Shown: positions 1-14,600 of the stretch, one piece after another | Numbering within the stretch: the first letter of the stretch is position 1 | How the letters are laid out: every line of letters begins with the position of its first letter | Source: Cliona cf. orientalis | Taxonomy: Eukaryota > Porifera > Demospongiae > Clionaida > Clionaidae | NCBI GenBank assembly: GCA_963930775.1 | Contig: OZ005700.1 | Coordinates: 7,450,609-7,514,608, forward strand | Length of the DNA: 64,000 nucleotides | Reading direction: 5' to 3' | Notes under the pieces: model-generated | The model's database searches: none | Seen by the model: the letters and a program-made list of their open reading frames with translations, nothing else | What the model was told of the DNA's origin: nothing | Made by a program: the position numbers and the translations under genes

Positions 1-295
1 TATGGGATCTGTTGCACAAAATATAGTTTTATTGAATGCCTTTCCCTGGGTATACTCCTGAGTGAGGGAGTACACCGCCCTTTCAGTTACTTTAATGAAA
101 CTCGAATCTACTGTAGCAAGTTTTCAAAATGTTATCTATCACTGTCCCAAAAATTATGCAGTGTGTGTACGCGGCGTGGTGCACTGTCCTTTCAGTTACT
201 TTCATCAATACTGTACCAAGTTTTCAAAATTAATGCTATTATCTATCAATGTCCCAGAAATGTTAATAAATTAGATGTATACTTCATCCATGCAG
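1..295. repeat. 5' edge: intronic or upstream DNA with a degenerate two-copy tandem repeat
   Basis: No coding exon is recognisable here. Two related stretches, about 70-160 and 178-278, share CCTTTCAGTTACTTT, AAGTTTTCAAAAT and ATCTATCA.TGTCCCA in the same order, so this is a degenerate direct repeat of roughly 100 bp. The stretch ends in a splice acceptor (tgcag at 291-295) feeding the first visible MTMR exon, so it is probably an intron of that gene. Confidence 0.5.
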
Positions 296-1403
296 AGAAG
301 TATTCAGAGCTGTATGCCTTTCATTACAAGCCCAAGGAGGGTGAGCTAGTGAAGCAGTCGTCGGGATGGGCTCTCTTTGACTCGCAAAACGAGTACAACA
401 GGATGGGCGTGCCAAACGAGCTGTGGCGGAGTACGTCACTCAATAGTGAATACGAGGTGTGTACATATTGTGTATCATCAGGAGCACATCATACATTTAA
501 TGTAGTCTAGTGTAGTCTAGCTCATACATAAACAAAAAGGTCAATTTACTTAAATTCTATCACCTTTAATCGAGATGTACTTATAGCTAAAGTACAGATG
601 TCATGGACTAGTTATCTTTTGGGTTTTAGATCTTTCGATGTATATACATGTACATAGCTGGGGACAATTACACCATCTTGTTTGAGTAACCTCATAAGTA
701 TTGTCTTAGTCAAGTATTATTATTGGGGCTGTCTCTCTTCTTTTTCCAAAGATGTGTCCGACGTACAGTGCTCACCTGTATGTGCCGGCTGGAGCTGACG
801 ACACTGTAGTCAGAGGCAGCGCAAAGTTCCGCAGCAAGGGACGCTTGCCTGTGCTCTCGTACTACTACGCCCCAAAGAAGGTAAGCACTATTATACAACT
901 TATAGAACTACGTGCACAATTATTTTGTCCCATAATTAGATGGACAAGTGATCTCTTATAATTATGTACTTGGTCATTGCTGGTAGTATTTTATAGCTTC
1001 GTCCCCATGCCACTCATAGTTTTTCAGTGATGGGAGACGAGAGTATAATTATATTTTGTACATACATGTACATGTACCAGAGTACAAATCTTTACTCACA
1101 AAAATTTGCCTGGTATGGTAAGCACATTTTTTAAATGATTTAGACGGCTCTGTGTCGGTGTAGCCAGCCCCTGGGGGGACTGATGAAGAGGTCCCTGGAA
1201 GACGAACAGATGATCCAAACTATTGTCGACGCAAATCCGAACAAGAACTTCATGTACTGTGTGGACACTAGACCAAAGGTAAGTGAACGGAACTCCTGTC
1301 ATCTATAGTGGCACTGATACACATTGCTAGCTGTATAATATAATATAGTCCAAATTCCTCACCTAATTATTGTACTTAAAAATACAATATTTATTGCTCA
1401 GAT

Positions 1404-1449
<46 letters not shown>

Positions 1450-4033
1450 GTTATGGCCATTGCATTGTATATATCTGGCACCACGTAGATCAATGCTGTG
1501 GCCAACAAGGCGGCTGGGAAGGGCTATGAGAGCACAGACAACTATAGCAATCTGATCTACGAGTTCTACAACATTCACAACATCCACATCATGAGAGAAA
1601 GCCTTCAGAAGTTGGTGGAAGGTATGTTTTACCATAGACTAGGGACATACACTGTATATTATACAAGCCATGTGCTTGTACTGGCTTTTGTTTTTTCTCC
1701 AGCAACATGTTCACCATCCCAGACAGTGAGTGGCTTTCTCACTGGACTGGAGAGCTCAGGCTGGCTAAGACACATTCAGCTGATCCTAGAGTGCTCCATA
1801 TTTGCAGCGAAGGTGAGAAAGAGAGAGAGTCTGCATTAATTTTATTAACTTTTTTGCATCTGCCATTTCTTCCGTCTTTCTCCAGTCTCTATGTTTGGAG
1901 GGAGTGAATGTATTGGTGCACTGTTCCGACGGCTGGGACAGGACCGCCCAGACCTGTGCACTCATCTCTCTGCTCATCGACCCTTACTATAGAACCCTGC
2001 ACGGATTCATGGTATAATATACTACTAAGCTTGCTGAGAAAAAAATTAATAATGTATATGGATGTGCGTTACATTTATTGTAGGTTCTAATAGAGAAGGA
2101 GTGGCTATCATTTGGACATAAATTTTCAATCAGGTTAGTGAGAGAATAATCCCCAGCCTACGAGCTGCACAGATGAGGCCCAGTACATTATTAGACTGAA
2201 GCAGCTCTCTGTAGTTGCATGTTTGGCATTTATTTTTGAAGTTTCAGGGCATTTTTTTACGTTCAGGTGTGGTCACCTGGCTGGGGACGTGCGCGAGACC
2301 TCGCCCATCTTTGCGCAGTTCCTCGAGTGTGTGTGGCAGGTGATGATACAGTTCCCCACGGCCTTCCAGTTCAATGAGCAGTTCCTGGTCACTCTCCACG
2401 ATCACGTCCACTCTAACCAGTTCGGTACCTTCCTGGGAAACTGCGAAAAGGAAAGAATAGATGAAAGGTGCATATATACATGTATGTATGTAAATTATGT
2501 CATGACAAGTGGTGAAACTGTACTGGTGTGTGCACACGCTTCCACACACAGCTGCGGTATTGGTGTAGATATGTGTGTTATATTAGTGGCCACAATTGTG
2601 TATATACATGTACATGTATGCAACAGGTGACACTGTGCTATTTAAGTACCGGCAGGCCTGTGTACTATATCCTCAAAGCTTACGTGGAACACCGTTAATT
2701 TACATGTAGGTTCAGTGAGCAGACATACTCATTCTGGGGCCACGTGTGGGCACACCTGGACGACTTCATCAATCCACTCTTCTCTCCCGCCTCTCGCAAC
2801 ACTGAGAACCACCTCCTACTGCCAGTCACGGACATACCCCACCTAAGGTGGATAAACTTGCACCGGTAGCTTACAACCACTTGCTACATGTTCTTTTTCC
2901 TTTCCCCCTCAACATGTAGTTTTTGGAAGGGTCTTTACTGTCGCTATCCACTGAAGCAGCATGTGTGTGAGCTGACCGGTGAGATCCTGGGCAGCCTCAA
3001 GCAACAGAATACCTGCCTCACTGAACACATTAAGTTCCTTCAACAGGTACAGGTGGCAAGAAAAAGGTCTTGTGTGTGTGTTTTTTTTTTATTTTAATTT
3101 GTGTACTTGTACTATGGCAGAATACTGAAGAACTGAAAACTAGGCTAGCACGTTTCCAAGCTAGTGAAGATCAACTAGAATCCAATGAAAAAATTGACAG
3201 TGCAAATGAAACGTTACCACCTGCTGTAGAAGCAGAGAATGAAACTCAAACTGCTGAAAACAATCCGTCTCAAATACAGAATGGAAATGGTAGTCAAGAC
3301 AGTGCGGAAAATTTACAAGACAACCCTCCTAGCACAGAAGATCAAACTCAAGCTGAAGCCGAACCAGCTAAATCCGAAGAGCTCAATAATTCAGTCGATA
3401 CAGTAGACAACTCGTGTGCAGCAAATGCAGCTGCCTCCTCAGAGCTCGACCCTGAGGACCACAGCACTGATAGGACTGGTACAATGTCACCAAAGTCGTT
3501 TGCAACTTTCAAGGGATTCCTCGTTCACCCTCCCCAGATGAACCTGCCCTGGGAGTCAATGAGATCCGTGAGGCAGTGCACGTGTGGAGTCGCATTCTCG
3601 TACTCTATCAGAAAGGTAACAGCATAGTATCAAAAGTGCATGCTAACTTTTGAGTTGATGCCCAGTAGACTTCCTTTCTGGTGCATGTACGAATCATTGC
3701 CATAATTCTTACAATCATGCATGACTCCAGCAATGCTGCTATTTGCTGCAAATCTACATGTACCAGTTTCCTGAGTGTGCAAATATTATAGCCAATATCT
3801 ATAAATGGTTATAAACTGATTGGATCAGCTGCCAATGATTTTTCGTTCCCTTTTCTCTTCCCTTACAGTACCACTGCAGCCACTGTGGTGTTGTGGTGTG
3901 TGGTGCATGCGGCAGCCACCAGGCCCCACTTCCCTGGCAGAGCAACCCAAAGCCTCACCGAGTCTGCAAGGCATGCTTCAAACTCATGAGAAAAAGACTG
4001 CAAGATATGGACATCTTAGTCAGCAGTAGCTAG
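296..4033 (+). CDS. Myotubularin-related phosphatase, MTMR6/7/8 class with C-terminal FYVE finger (5' partial)
   Basis: Predicted to dephosphorylate PI3P and PI(3,5)P2 on endosomal membranes. Twelve exons are visible: 296-456, 752-880, 1144-1278, 1489-1621, 1703-1812, 1886-2011, 2084-2133, 2267-2467, 2710-2847, 2920-3046, 3121-3615 and 3869-4033, giving 655 residues with all phases consistent. The N-terminal PH-GRAM part lies outside the window. Diagnostic blocks are [26 protein letters not shown] and the active-site loop HCSDGWDRT (CX5R, exon 1886-2011), so the phosphatase should be active. After a short coiled coil comes an acidic Asn/Gln/Glu-rich linker (exon 3121-3615). The last two exons encode a cysteine-rich zinc finger (CTCG...CSHCG...CGAC...CKAC) of FYVE type. 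Human MTMR6/7/8 lack a FYVE; invertebrate MTM-6 proteins are reported to have one. Class assignment rests on recalled similarity to human MTMR6. Confidence 0.9.
1402..1446. repeat. (TG)n microsatellite
   Basis: An uninterrupted TG dinucleotide run of about 40 bp inside an MTMR intron. It is likely length-polymorphic and has no coding role. Confidence 0.95.
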
Positions 4034-4321
4034 CCAATGATGTTTATTCATGTGCATGATTGTCTGCAACTGATTATGATTCTGTTTTGTTTTGTCGACC
4101 TTTACCTAGTGGTATGATGCAATTGCGCAACCGACAATACCGCAAAACGTGATCAAGGCGTGCTCATCCAATATCAAACACATGCGATTGTATTCATAAC
4201 TCGCCCAAATACACACAGAAGCCCGTTATTGCTGCGCGTATGTGAACAACTATACATCGGTATGTGCTCGACTGACACAGGTGGTGCGTACTACACAAAC
4301 GGCAGCCAGACATCGCACAAG

Positions 4322-6574
<2,253 letters not shown>

Positions 6575-7180
6575 TTTGTTCTAAAGAGGAGCCATATTAT
6601 TATTTGCTTTTATCTTGTACTCGTGTATTGTAGTAGCTATAGCTAAACCAACCCCTTTCATTATTTATTATTGATTTTGTGCTTACATACATGTACCGGT
6701 AATTGTATAATGATATTATGAGTTGCACATACTTACCATACTTGCCTGATATTTCTATATTGGATGAGAGTGGACTGATATGGACTCTGAAGGTGGCTTT
6801 CTCTCGAACAGCTAGCGGTCTTCATCAATACGCCTTTTCGTTTCCCGCGCTGGGATTCTTCGCGCGCATATTCTCACGCATGCGCAAAGTAGTTGTTACC
6901 TTGGTGCCGCACGCCGCATAGCAACCCGCGTAACCGGTACCAGCGCTAAACTCGATCGCTTAAATCTTGTACTTCATCGAAGAAGAACTTCATGCAAGTA
7001 TTGCTTTCTGAAGCAGTTTAAGCTATTTTTGATCGTCAAAAAGGCATTCTACTGTCAAATCTCAGCTTTCATTGTCCTCTTTAGATCGGCTGATCTGTTG
7101 TACAACACGTAAGTGAAGAAAAAAAAATTATTATCATGCTGATGATTGTTTTTTTGTTTTTTTTTTTCTCTTTCAACAGA
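6575..7180 (+). other. Intergenic region, probable 5' UTR exon and intron of the next gene
   Basis: No ORF with support. The GC-rich part around 6840-6960 (GCGCGC, CGCATGCGC) resembles a CpG-type promoter. A good donor (acac|GTAAGT at 7109) and an acceptor (TTTCAACAG ending at 7179) bracket a 71-bp intron, putting a non-coding first exon somewhere in 6960-7108 just before the ATG at 7181. Confidence 0.45.
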
Positions 7181-8403
7181 ATGTTGTTTGCTGGTATGTT
7201 TCCGTGTAGAAAATCTTCCACCAAAGGTCAACGCTCAAATAAAGCCTCCAGGAAGAATTCTTCCTCCACCGGCACTGCTGCCCCAAAGAGAAAACTTACT
7301 AAGTCCATTTCATTGATCCTTAAAAAGATATTAAGACGGAAGAACAAAACCAAGGTCAGTGAATAAACCTAATCATTAAGAAGAAGTGGTCATTTAGAGG
7401 TTACTCTTACTCAGTAATTATTAATAATTCTCCCTTTTTCAAAATACAGACTGATTCTCAAGCAACTCCTACTAGCAACAGTGGTGCAGTGCCTGATTGT
7501 TCTGCTCATACTGATTCCAATGAAGGCAACAACCATTGCCTTACTCGTGCCATTTCGCCATCATCCACTGTCAGCGAGAATAGCAACACTCATCCTTGCT
7601 GTAGGCCTACTGAAGGTCAGCAAGAATTTCAACACACCATCATTTATGTCGCACCAGCTGATGCCAGACATACCACTGACACAACGATAGCCACGTGCAC
7701 ACAATCTACTCCCAAGACTGGAAGAGAAGAGAGAAAGAGGCGATCTGCCAAGATTATTCGAGCACGAGCACTTCGACCAAAGTGCACCAGTCTTCCAAGC
7801 CTGGAGCCATATAGGGACAGGCTTCAGCTGCACTTGAGAAGGACTGCTCATTTACCGATTAGTCAAAAGCAAAGGTGCTCCTCAGCTCAGCCAAGTGTGC
7901 TCTCTCAGTCCACTAAAGCCAATAGCACAAGGTCTGCAGCTGCCACTACATGTAGTGTGCTTCCTCTTTCTCCTTCTAAGTGTGAAGACTCAATGATTGT
8001 AGTGGACTTTACTCACCTGTCACCAAGCTCCTCTACTCCATCAGTTGGTGAAGAAAACTACTCCATCACCACTCGCCCTCAATCCAGACACGGCATTGCT
8101 TATGAGATTGTCTTCAGTGCTCCCAGTGCTCAACGTCCACAGCCACGGGCACGAGTCAATTCATCCACAAGAGCCACTGCCACTGAATCTGCTACAATTG
8201 CTGACGAATTTGACTTTGATGATTGGAACAGTGATGTATCTGAGAGTGAAGAACTGGAAAATGTTGATGATCAGAAAGGAAGTGAACAGAAGGTTGATAT
8301 GGAACCTCAGTGCAAGTATGGTGTGTTCTTCACAGCAGCTAAGCCTCCTCTTCCACCCAGTGCACTGGAGAGGATCAGAAGATATCGTAACTATGAAGTT
8401 TAG
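7181..8403 (+). CDS. Unrecognised Ser/Thr-rich, probably disordered protein
   Basis: Two exons, 7181-7354 and 7450-8403, give 375 residues; the acceptor before 7181 fixes the start. I do not recognise the family. The first ~58 residues are strongly basic (KRKLTKSISLILKKILRRKNK). The middle is Ser/Thr/Pro-rich and low in hydrophobics, with further Arg/Lys patches such as REERKRRSAKIIRARALRPK. Near the C-terminus an acidic stretch (EFDFDDWNSDVSESEELENVDD region, about residues 310-340) is followed by PPLPPSALERIRRYRNYEV at the very end. Basic patches plus an acidic tail could fit a nuclear or scaffold protein, but this is inference. A long single exon with in-frame splicing supports a real gene. 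Confidence 0.65.
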
Positions 8404-8623
8404 ATTGTCATACTATAATTCTTTGTTCTTCGGCAGTAATCTTGTTATTGTGTTACTATCATACTCGCTCAACTTTCTATTGTATATTGCGCGCATGCGC
8501 GTGCGTAGGGATTGCGCAACCGGATGTAGTGTAATTACATGCATGGGTGTGGCCTAGATATTTTTGAACATTCAAAAATTGGAGGGAACGTGATGACCTC
8601 AAGCTGATTTGGCCCAACAGAAG

Positions 8624-11600
8624 ATGGACTTCACTCCGGGGCTTACAACGATAGAAGAACGACCGCTCACCACCCTACCAGAGATAGAGGAAGAAGAGAC
8701 AGAGGACGACAACTATGAAGGAGTAAAGAAACGACTCTTCGACTGTGAACTGGAAACTCCCGTGGTTAAAACAAAGAAGCAGCCTGTCCTCGTCTTCCTC
8801 AGAATTCGTCCCAAGAGTCAGCTGGAGCTTCTGAAGAAGGACGCGGACTGTCTACATGTTTCTGGAGATCAGGAACTACTCGCCGTGGCTCCCAGGAGTT
8901 CACAGACCTACAAAAACAAGTTGGGAGCGCGTTGCCTTCAGGAAGGGACCCAGAAGTTTACCTTCACTAGAATATTCCCACCGCCGACTACTCAAAAAGA
9001 GCTGTTTGACGAGTCTCTGAGAGCGACTCTCAAGGATTTCTTTGACGGGCAAAACTGTCTTTTGTTTACCTATGGGGTCACTAATTCAGGTAAACAAATT
9101 AATGATGTCAACTTATTAAGTTGTGTACAGTGCTAGTATTAAACCTGCTCTCTCTCCTCCCCCTCCCTCCCTCCAATAGGCAAAACCTACACTGTCACTG
9201 GCACCCCCAGTGACCCGGGAATTCTCCCTCGCTCTTTGGACGTGATATTCAACTCCATTGACCAACAGCAGCTAAGCAGCGTCTCTGTGAAACCCAAGCA
9301 TTTCTCTGAGCTTATCCACCTCTCCAAAGAAGAGGCTTCTGAGATGAACACTCACAGGGAGAACATACTCAATATGGTGAGAACGTGAGCTTTATGCATG
9401 CACAAACGTGCACAAATTGAAGTTATGAATATCTTTTTTTGACTCTGAGGGTGTGGTTGTTTTCTCTTTCCTATCCAGGCTCGTGAGATGATGAATCCTA
9501 GCCACCTGCAGCAGCAACAGACTATATCCGAGGGTTCTGGCGTAGGGGACGAGACAGAGCTGATAGGAGAACATGATATCAGCTCCGTATCAACCATCTC
9601 TAAGGCCTCCTCAGCTTTCACCGATATTGATGGTAAGTCACAAACAATATATTTGGCGAAACGACTCTCAGTTGGTATTGGAAAAATGTGAATTCGGCTA
9701 TGTGAATGTTTAGCACCATGAGTATGCATGCATTAAATTCAAATTGGGGAATTTTAATTTATCCAACCAAAGAAATTTCACCAAAGATTCTCGGTATCAT
9801 TTATTCCATGTATATTCTTTAGGTGGCAGTTTCGCCGAGTTCCAACATGATGAGTCCTGCATAGAGCTGGACTGTGCTGACAACCAACAGTTCTCCATCT
9901 GGGTATCCTTTGCTGAGATCTACAACGAGTTCATCTATGACCTTCTATCTGAGCCACCGGCCAAAGGGAAGCAGAGGACAGCACTCAAAATCTCCGAGGA
10001 TAGAAACAAGAACCACTTCATTAAAGGTTTGGTTATGTACGCCATTTGATGAATAATCTAAAATTTTGAGGTTGAAACTTCATGTTCATAATGGATGTTG
10101 GGTGTGGCTAGAACCTTACACATAATATGCTTTAGTCCCCCTTGAACTTCAGTATAAGCTCATACCTGACATTCATTGCAACTTCCAAGTCCTGAAGTTG
10201 ACAGTCATTGTTGCAAATATTTCAGGTCTACAGGAGATTCAGGTGAGCAGCGTGGAGGAGGCCATGCTGCTGCTCCGCCTAGGACTCCAGCACCGCCACG
10301 TCGCACACACAAAGCTCAACTACAACTCGTCACGAAGCCACTCCATCTACACCATCAAGCTCATCCGATTGGTCAACGTGGACAAGCCAACCAGAGCCCT
10401 CGTCAACAGGTAATTAACTAGGGATAGAGAGTATTTGTTTCAACTTATTACTGCTCTATTGAGGCTATACGTAGTTCTCGCAAAAATTCTAATTTGTATA
10501 CTTTTCTTCCCTTTAGGATTTCCATAGTTGATCTGGCAGGTGCTGAGCGTTCGGCCAAGACCGGTGCCAGTGGGGTGAGGATCAAGGAGGCTGGAAACAT
10601 CAACAACTCCCTACTCACCCTCGGCAAGTGTATTGAAGCCATGAGATACAATCAGAGCAAGAGGTATGTGTGTGTGTGAAAGTTTCATTGATTTTTGGCA
10701 AACATGGTGTAAATTTGCATAGTGAGGATCGATATGGCTGAGACAGAGTACTTACATACACGTGATATGATATCCCCCCCCCCCCCCCCCCCCCCACACA
10801 CACACCACACACAATCACAGAGGCAGTGAAGAGAGAGTGGTGCCGTTCAGGGAGAGCAAACTCACTCGGCTCTTTCAGAACTACTTTGTTGGTACTGGAA
10901 AGGGGAAGTCCCTCAGGCAGGGCAAGATCACCATGTTTGTCAATGTCTCCAACAATGCCTCTGTCTTTGACGAGACCATCCACGTGCTCAAGTTCTCAGC
11001 TTTGACTAGCAAGGTATGGGCATGGGATTCCCCACCCCCCCCCCCCCCAGCATAATCATCACCTATATTACCTGCAATACCAACATTACCTATAAATATT
11101 ACTTAGTCATGTAATACTGTAATGGTGCATAATAATTACTTTTGATACTGTTGATATTTTTCCTTCCAGATAATCCCAACCACCAAGGTGCTGCACGGTG
11201 TCCATCCTGTGTCCACCTCGATGTGTCCCCCTCCCACCCCTCACCAGCCTCACACCCTCACAGCGACGGTAGTAGCAGTGCAGGGCAACACCAATGCCAG
11301 AAAAGCACGAAATACGGAGAGTGGGGACAGCACAGATGTTGTGATGAGCTGGGAGATGGAGGAGAACCTTCCTCCCATTGGAGCCAATACTGCCGACTGT
11401 GTCAACTGCAAGGTACAGTAAATTTGAATACACACATGTTTATTATAGAATGCCATCAGCTCACTGTGCCTCAAAATTTAGATTCTAGATCATTCTGTGC
11501 TATTTTCATGATACATTGTAGCTAGAGTAGTATCGTAGATTGGGATATTTCGCTTGTAAATTTTTCGCGTAGTCTTAATTTCATCACCAGACTTTAGTGA

Positions 11601-14600
11601 CCAAAATAGGTATAGGTCGACATACGTTACATAAAATATTTTATGTGTTTAATTTTCGTCGGAAAAGGTCATGGACGAAAATTTTTTAACAGCAAAATTT
11701 CACAATCTACGGTATCTCCCTCCCTTTATCATGAATATCTCTCATTTTCCTTTGCTTTTCAGGTTCTGAATGATCGGCTATCCCAGCTCAAGGAGGAGGC
11801 CATGGCCAAGGTCAAAGAGCTGCAGGTGAAACTGATAGAGATGGAGTACAACGTGAGGAAGGAAGTGTCTCAGGAGTTTGCTGAGCAACTTACTGAGATC
11901 GAAGACAAACACATGTAAGCATTACGAGATTAAAACATGCATCTGTGTGTATCTGTGTAAGACAGTACCATAGTATGGGGATGAGCACTGTTGCTTGCTT
12001 AGTCTCTTCTTATAGAAGTTACACTTCTTTGTTTCTCAGGCGTGAGCTTGAAGAGCAGGCTGAGGAGTACGAGGAAATGTATGAGAAGAGATTCAAGCTC
12101 TTCCAGCAGTCAGTGAAGAAAGCCACCAGCAGAAAGAGGAGAAGACAGGAAGATGGTGTGTGTGCCTCCAAATATCATCAAAAGTGCCTTTTAATTTCGT
12201 TCATTTTGCAGATGATGTTGATGTTAGCGACCAATCTCTAAGGGCAGAGGTGGCCAACTTGAAGGAAAAGATACAGGAGCTTGAAGAGGACCTATCACTG
12301 GAAAGGAATAGAGGTTTGCATTTACATGTAAAAAATACCCATAATTTTATTTTAGCTTACTGCCGTATTTGCACTTTTCAGCTGCGGCTGAGATCCATGA
12401 TGCCATGGAGTCGTACGAGTCCCAAGTGGTTCGACTCAATAAACAACTAGCCGACGTGGCAGTTCAATTCTCATCCAAAGAGAAGCAGTTTGATACTGAA
12501 CGACAGACTTTCAAGGAGAAACTTGAAGCTGCTGAAAAGAGAGTAGCTGAGCTCTCCAGCGAGAGAGAGGAAGAAGGGGAGACGTTTAAGAGCCAATGTC
12601 AGGAATACAAAGGCACCATCCTCGATCTGAAGCAGCAGTGCAGTGAACTCCAGAGAGAAGTAGAGGTGGCCCGAATTGCTCAGACCGACAGTATCTTCCT
12701 GCAGAAAGGACAGAATGATAAGGCTGCAGATTTGCTGAGAGAAAGAGAGAAACTTCTAAAACAGGTATGTTTCAAGTTATATAAGGAATAGTATATGCTT
12801 ATCTAAGTTTCTTGACCCTTCATCTACCAACCATAGTTGCTGCATATGTGTTTTATTTGCTGGGGATGCAAACCATTTTTCTTATTGTGTAGCTATCTGC
12901 CGCTGAAAGAGAGAATTCCAACCTGGCACAGAAGGCCGGTGATGCCTTAGCTGAGGAGGAGATCCTGCAGGCCAGGATCAGCGAACTCACCACCGATAAT
13001 GCCACCATCCAGGCAGAAAAATGTGACCTGATGAGCAAAATTGAGGAGCTTACTGAACAGAAGGCCACAGCTGAATCTGTCAATGCTGAACTGCTGCAAG
13101 AGAAAAAGCAATCTGATACCCAGAAAGGTATAATGTCCTTGCTATCTATACAAATATGAATGGAGGGTTTGTGGTGCTCTAGTACAGTTCGGCTGCTATC
13201 AACACAGACATGAATGAATGAATAATACAAAGGCCTCCATCAATATCACTGAACTATCATGTACAAGGAGATATTTTTGATTGTAACTTGCTCACCCTGC
13301 TTGATATTAAATTTTATTAGAAACGGAATTGATGGCTTTGAGAGATAAGGCTGAAAGTCACATACACAAGATTCGTGGGATGGAGGACAAGTTTAAGGCG
13401 CTGTGTGAAGAGCTTAACAGTGCTAGAGAAAGAGTCAGCGAGCTCACGAGTGAGAATGCAGCCTTGGAGACCGCCAAAAATGACCTAACGGGCAGAATTG
13501 AGGAGCTTATTGCACAGAACGGCACGGCTGAGTCCATTAGTGCTGAGCTGGTGCAGGAGAAACAGCTATCAGACACCGAGAAAGGTACGAAAAAATTATT
13601 TTTTAGTATAAACTATTTATCTGCTTTTTATGTTGTTTAGAAACAGAGCTGAAAGCTCAGGCCGAGAGTCACACTCGAGAGATTTGTGAAATGGAGGACA
13701 AGCTTACGGCATTGCGTGGAGAACTTGATGCTGCTCAAGCAAGAATCAGTAAACTCATAAGTGAAAATTCTGCGATGGAGACTGCCAAGTGTGACTTGGC
13801 GGCCAAATTCGAGGAGCTCTTAGCAAAGAAGGAAGCGTTTGAGAGTGCCAAATTTGAAGAGGAGAAGATGCACTCTCACCAGAAAGGTTTTACTTTGACA
13901 GATTAAAATTTTACAGTCCAATCACAGCTTATGTTATTGATTAGATATTGAATTGGCCACTTTGAGGGAATCTCTGGAGAAGCGCAGCAAACATGTTCGT
14001 GAGCTGGAGGACAAATGTATGACTCTGCGTGATGAGCTCAACAGCTCCCTTGCAAAGCTAGCAGTGAAGCAAGAAGCCATGTACAAGCTAGAGGAGGCCA
14101 AAGAAAACCTGTGAGTCCCACTACAGCCATTGAGTACGTGTATAAAAATATTCTTATTATTGTGCAGGGAGAAAGATGTGGCTTCATTGCAAGTGGACCT
14201 TGATACCAAGTCAGCAGAGGCCTCAAGCCTTGCCTCCAAGGTGGCTGAGCTCAAAGAGAAAAATTGTAAGTATAAAATTATACTCCACCTCCCACATGCA
14301 CACACTTCTGTTTCCATACTCAATCCTTCTTTTCTCGTGCACACACTATACGTATAATATGCTTAGCACTCTATGAGACGTTCAGGAAGACATTGAAGGA
14401 GTACGAGACGACACTAGAGAAGCAGTCATCATACATCCGCGAGGTGGAGGAGGAGAAGGAGAGCCTGCACAGCCACAACGACGAGCTAGAGCTCAAGGTG
14501 ACTGAGATGGAACGTCAGCTGGCCAGGGCATCTTCCTCGAGGGACGGACTCACGACCAAGATACAGGAACTCAATCAAGCACTGGAAGGTGAATGATAAC

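Noticed and set aside
1363..1635. 90-aa minus-strand protein with His-Thr repeat
   Set aside because: It arises from the (TG)n microsatellite antisense to the MTMR exon 1489-1621.
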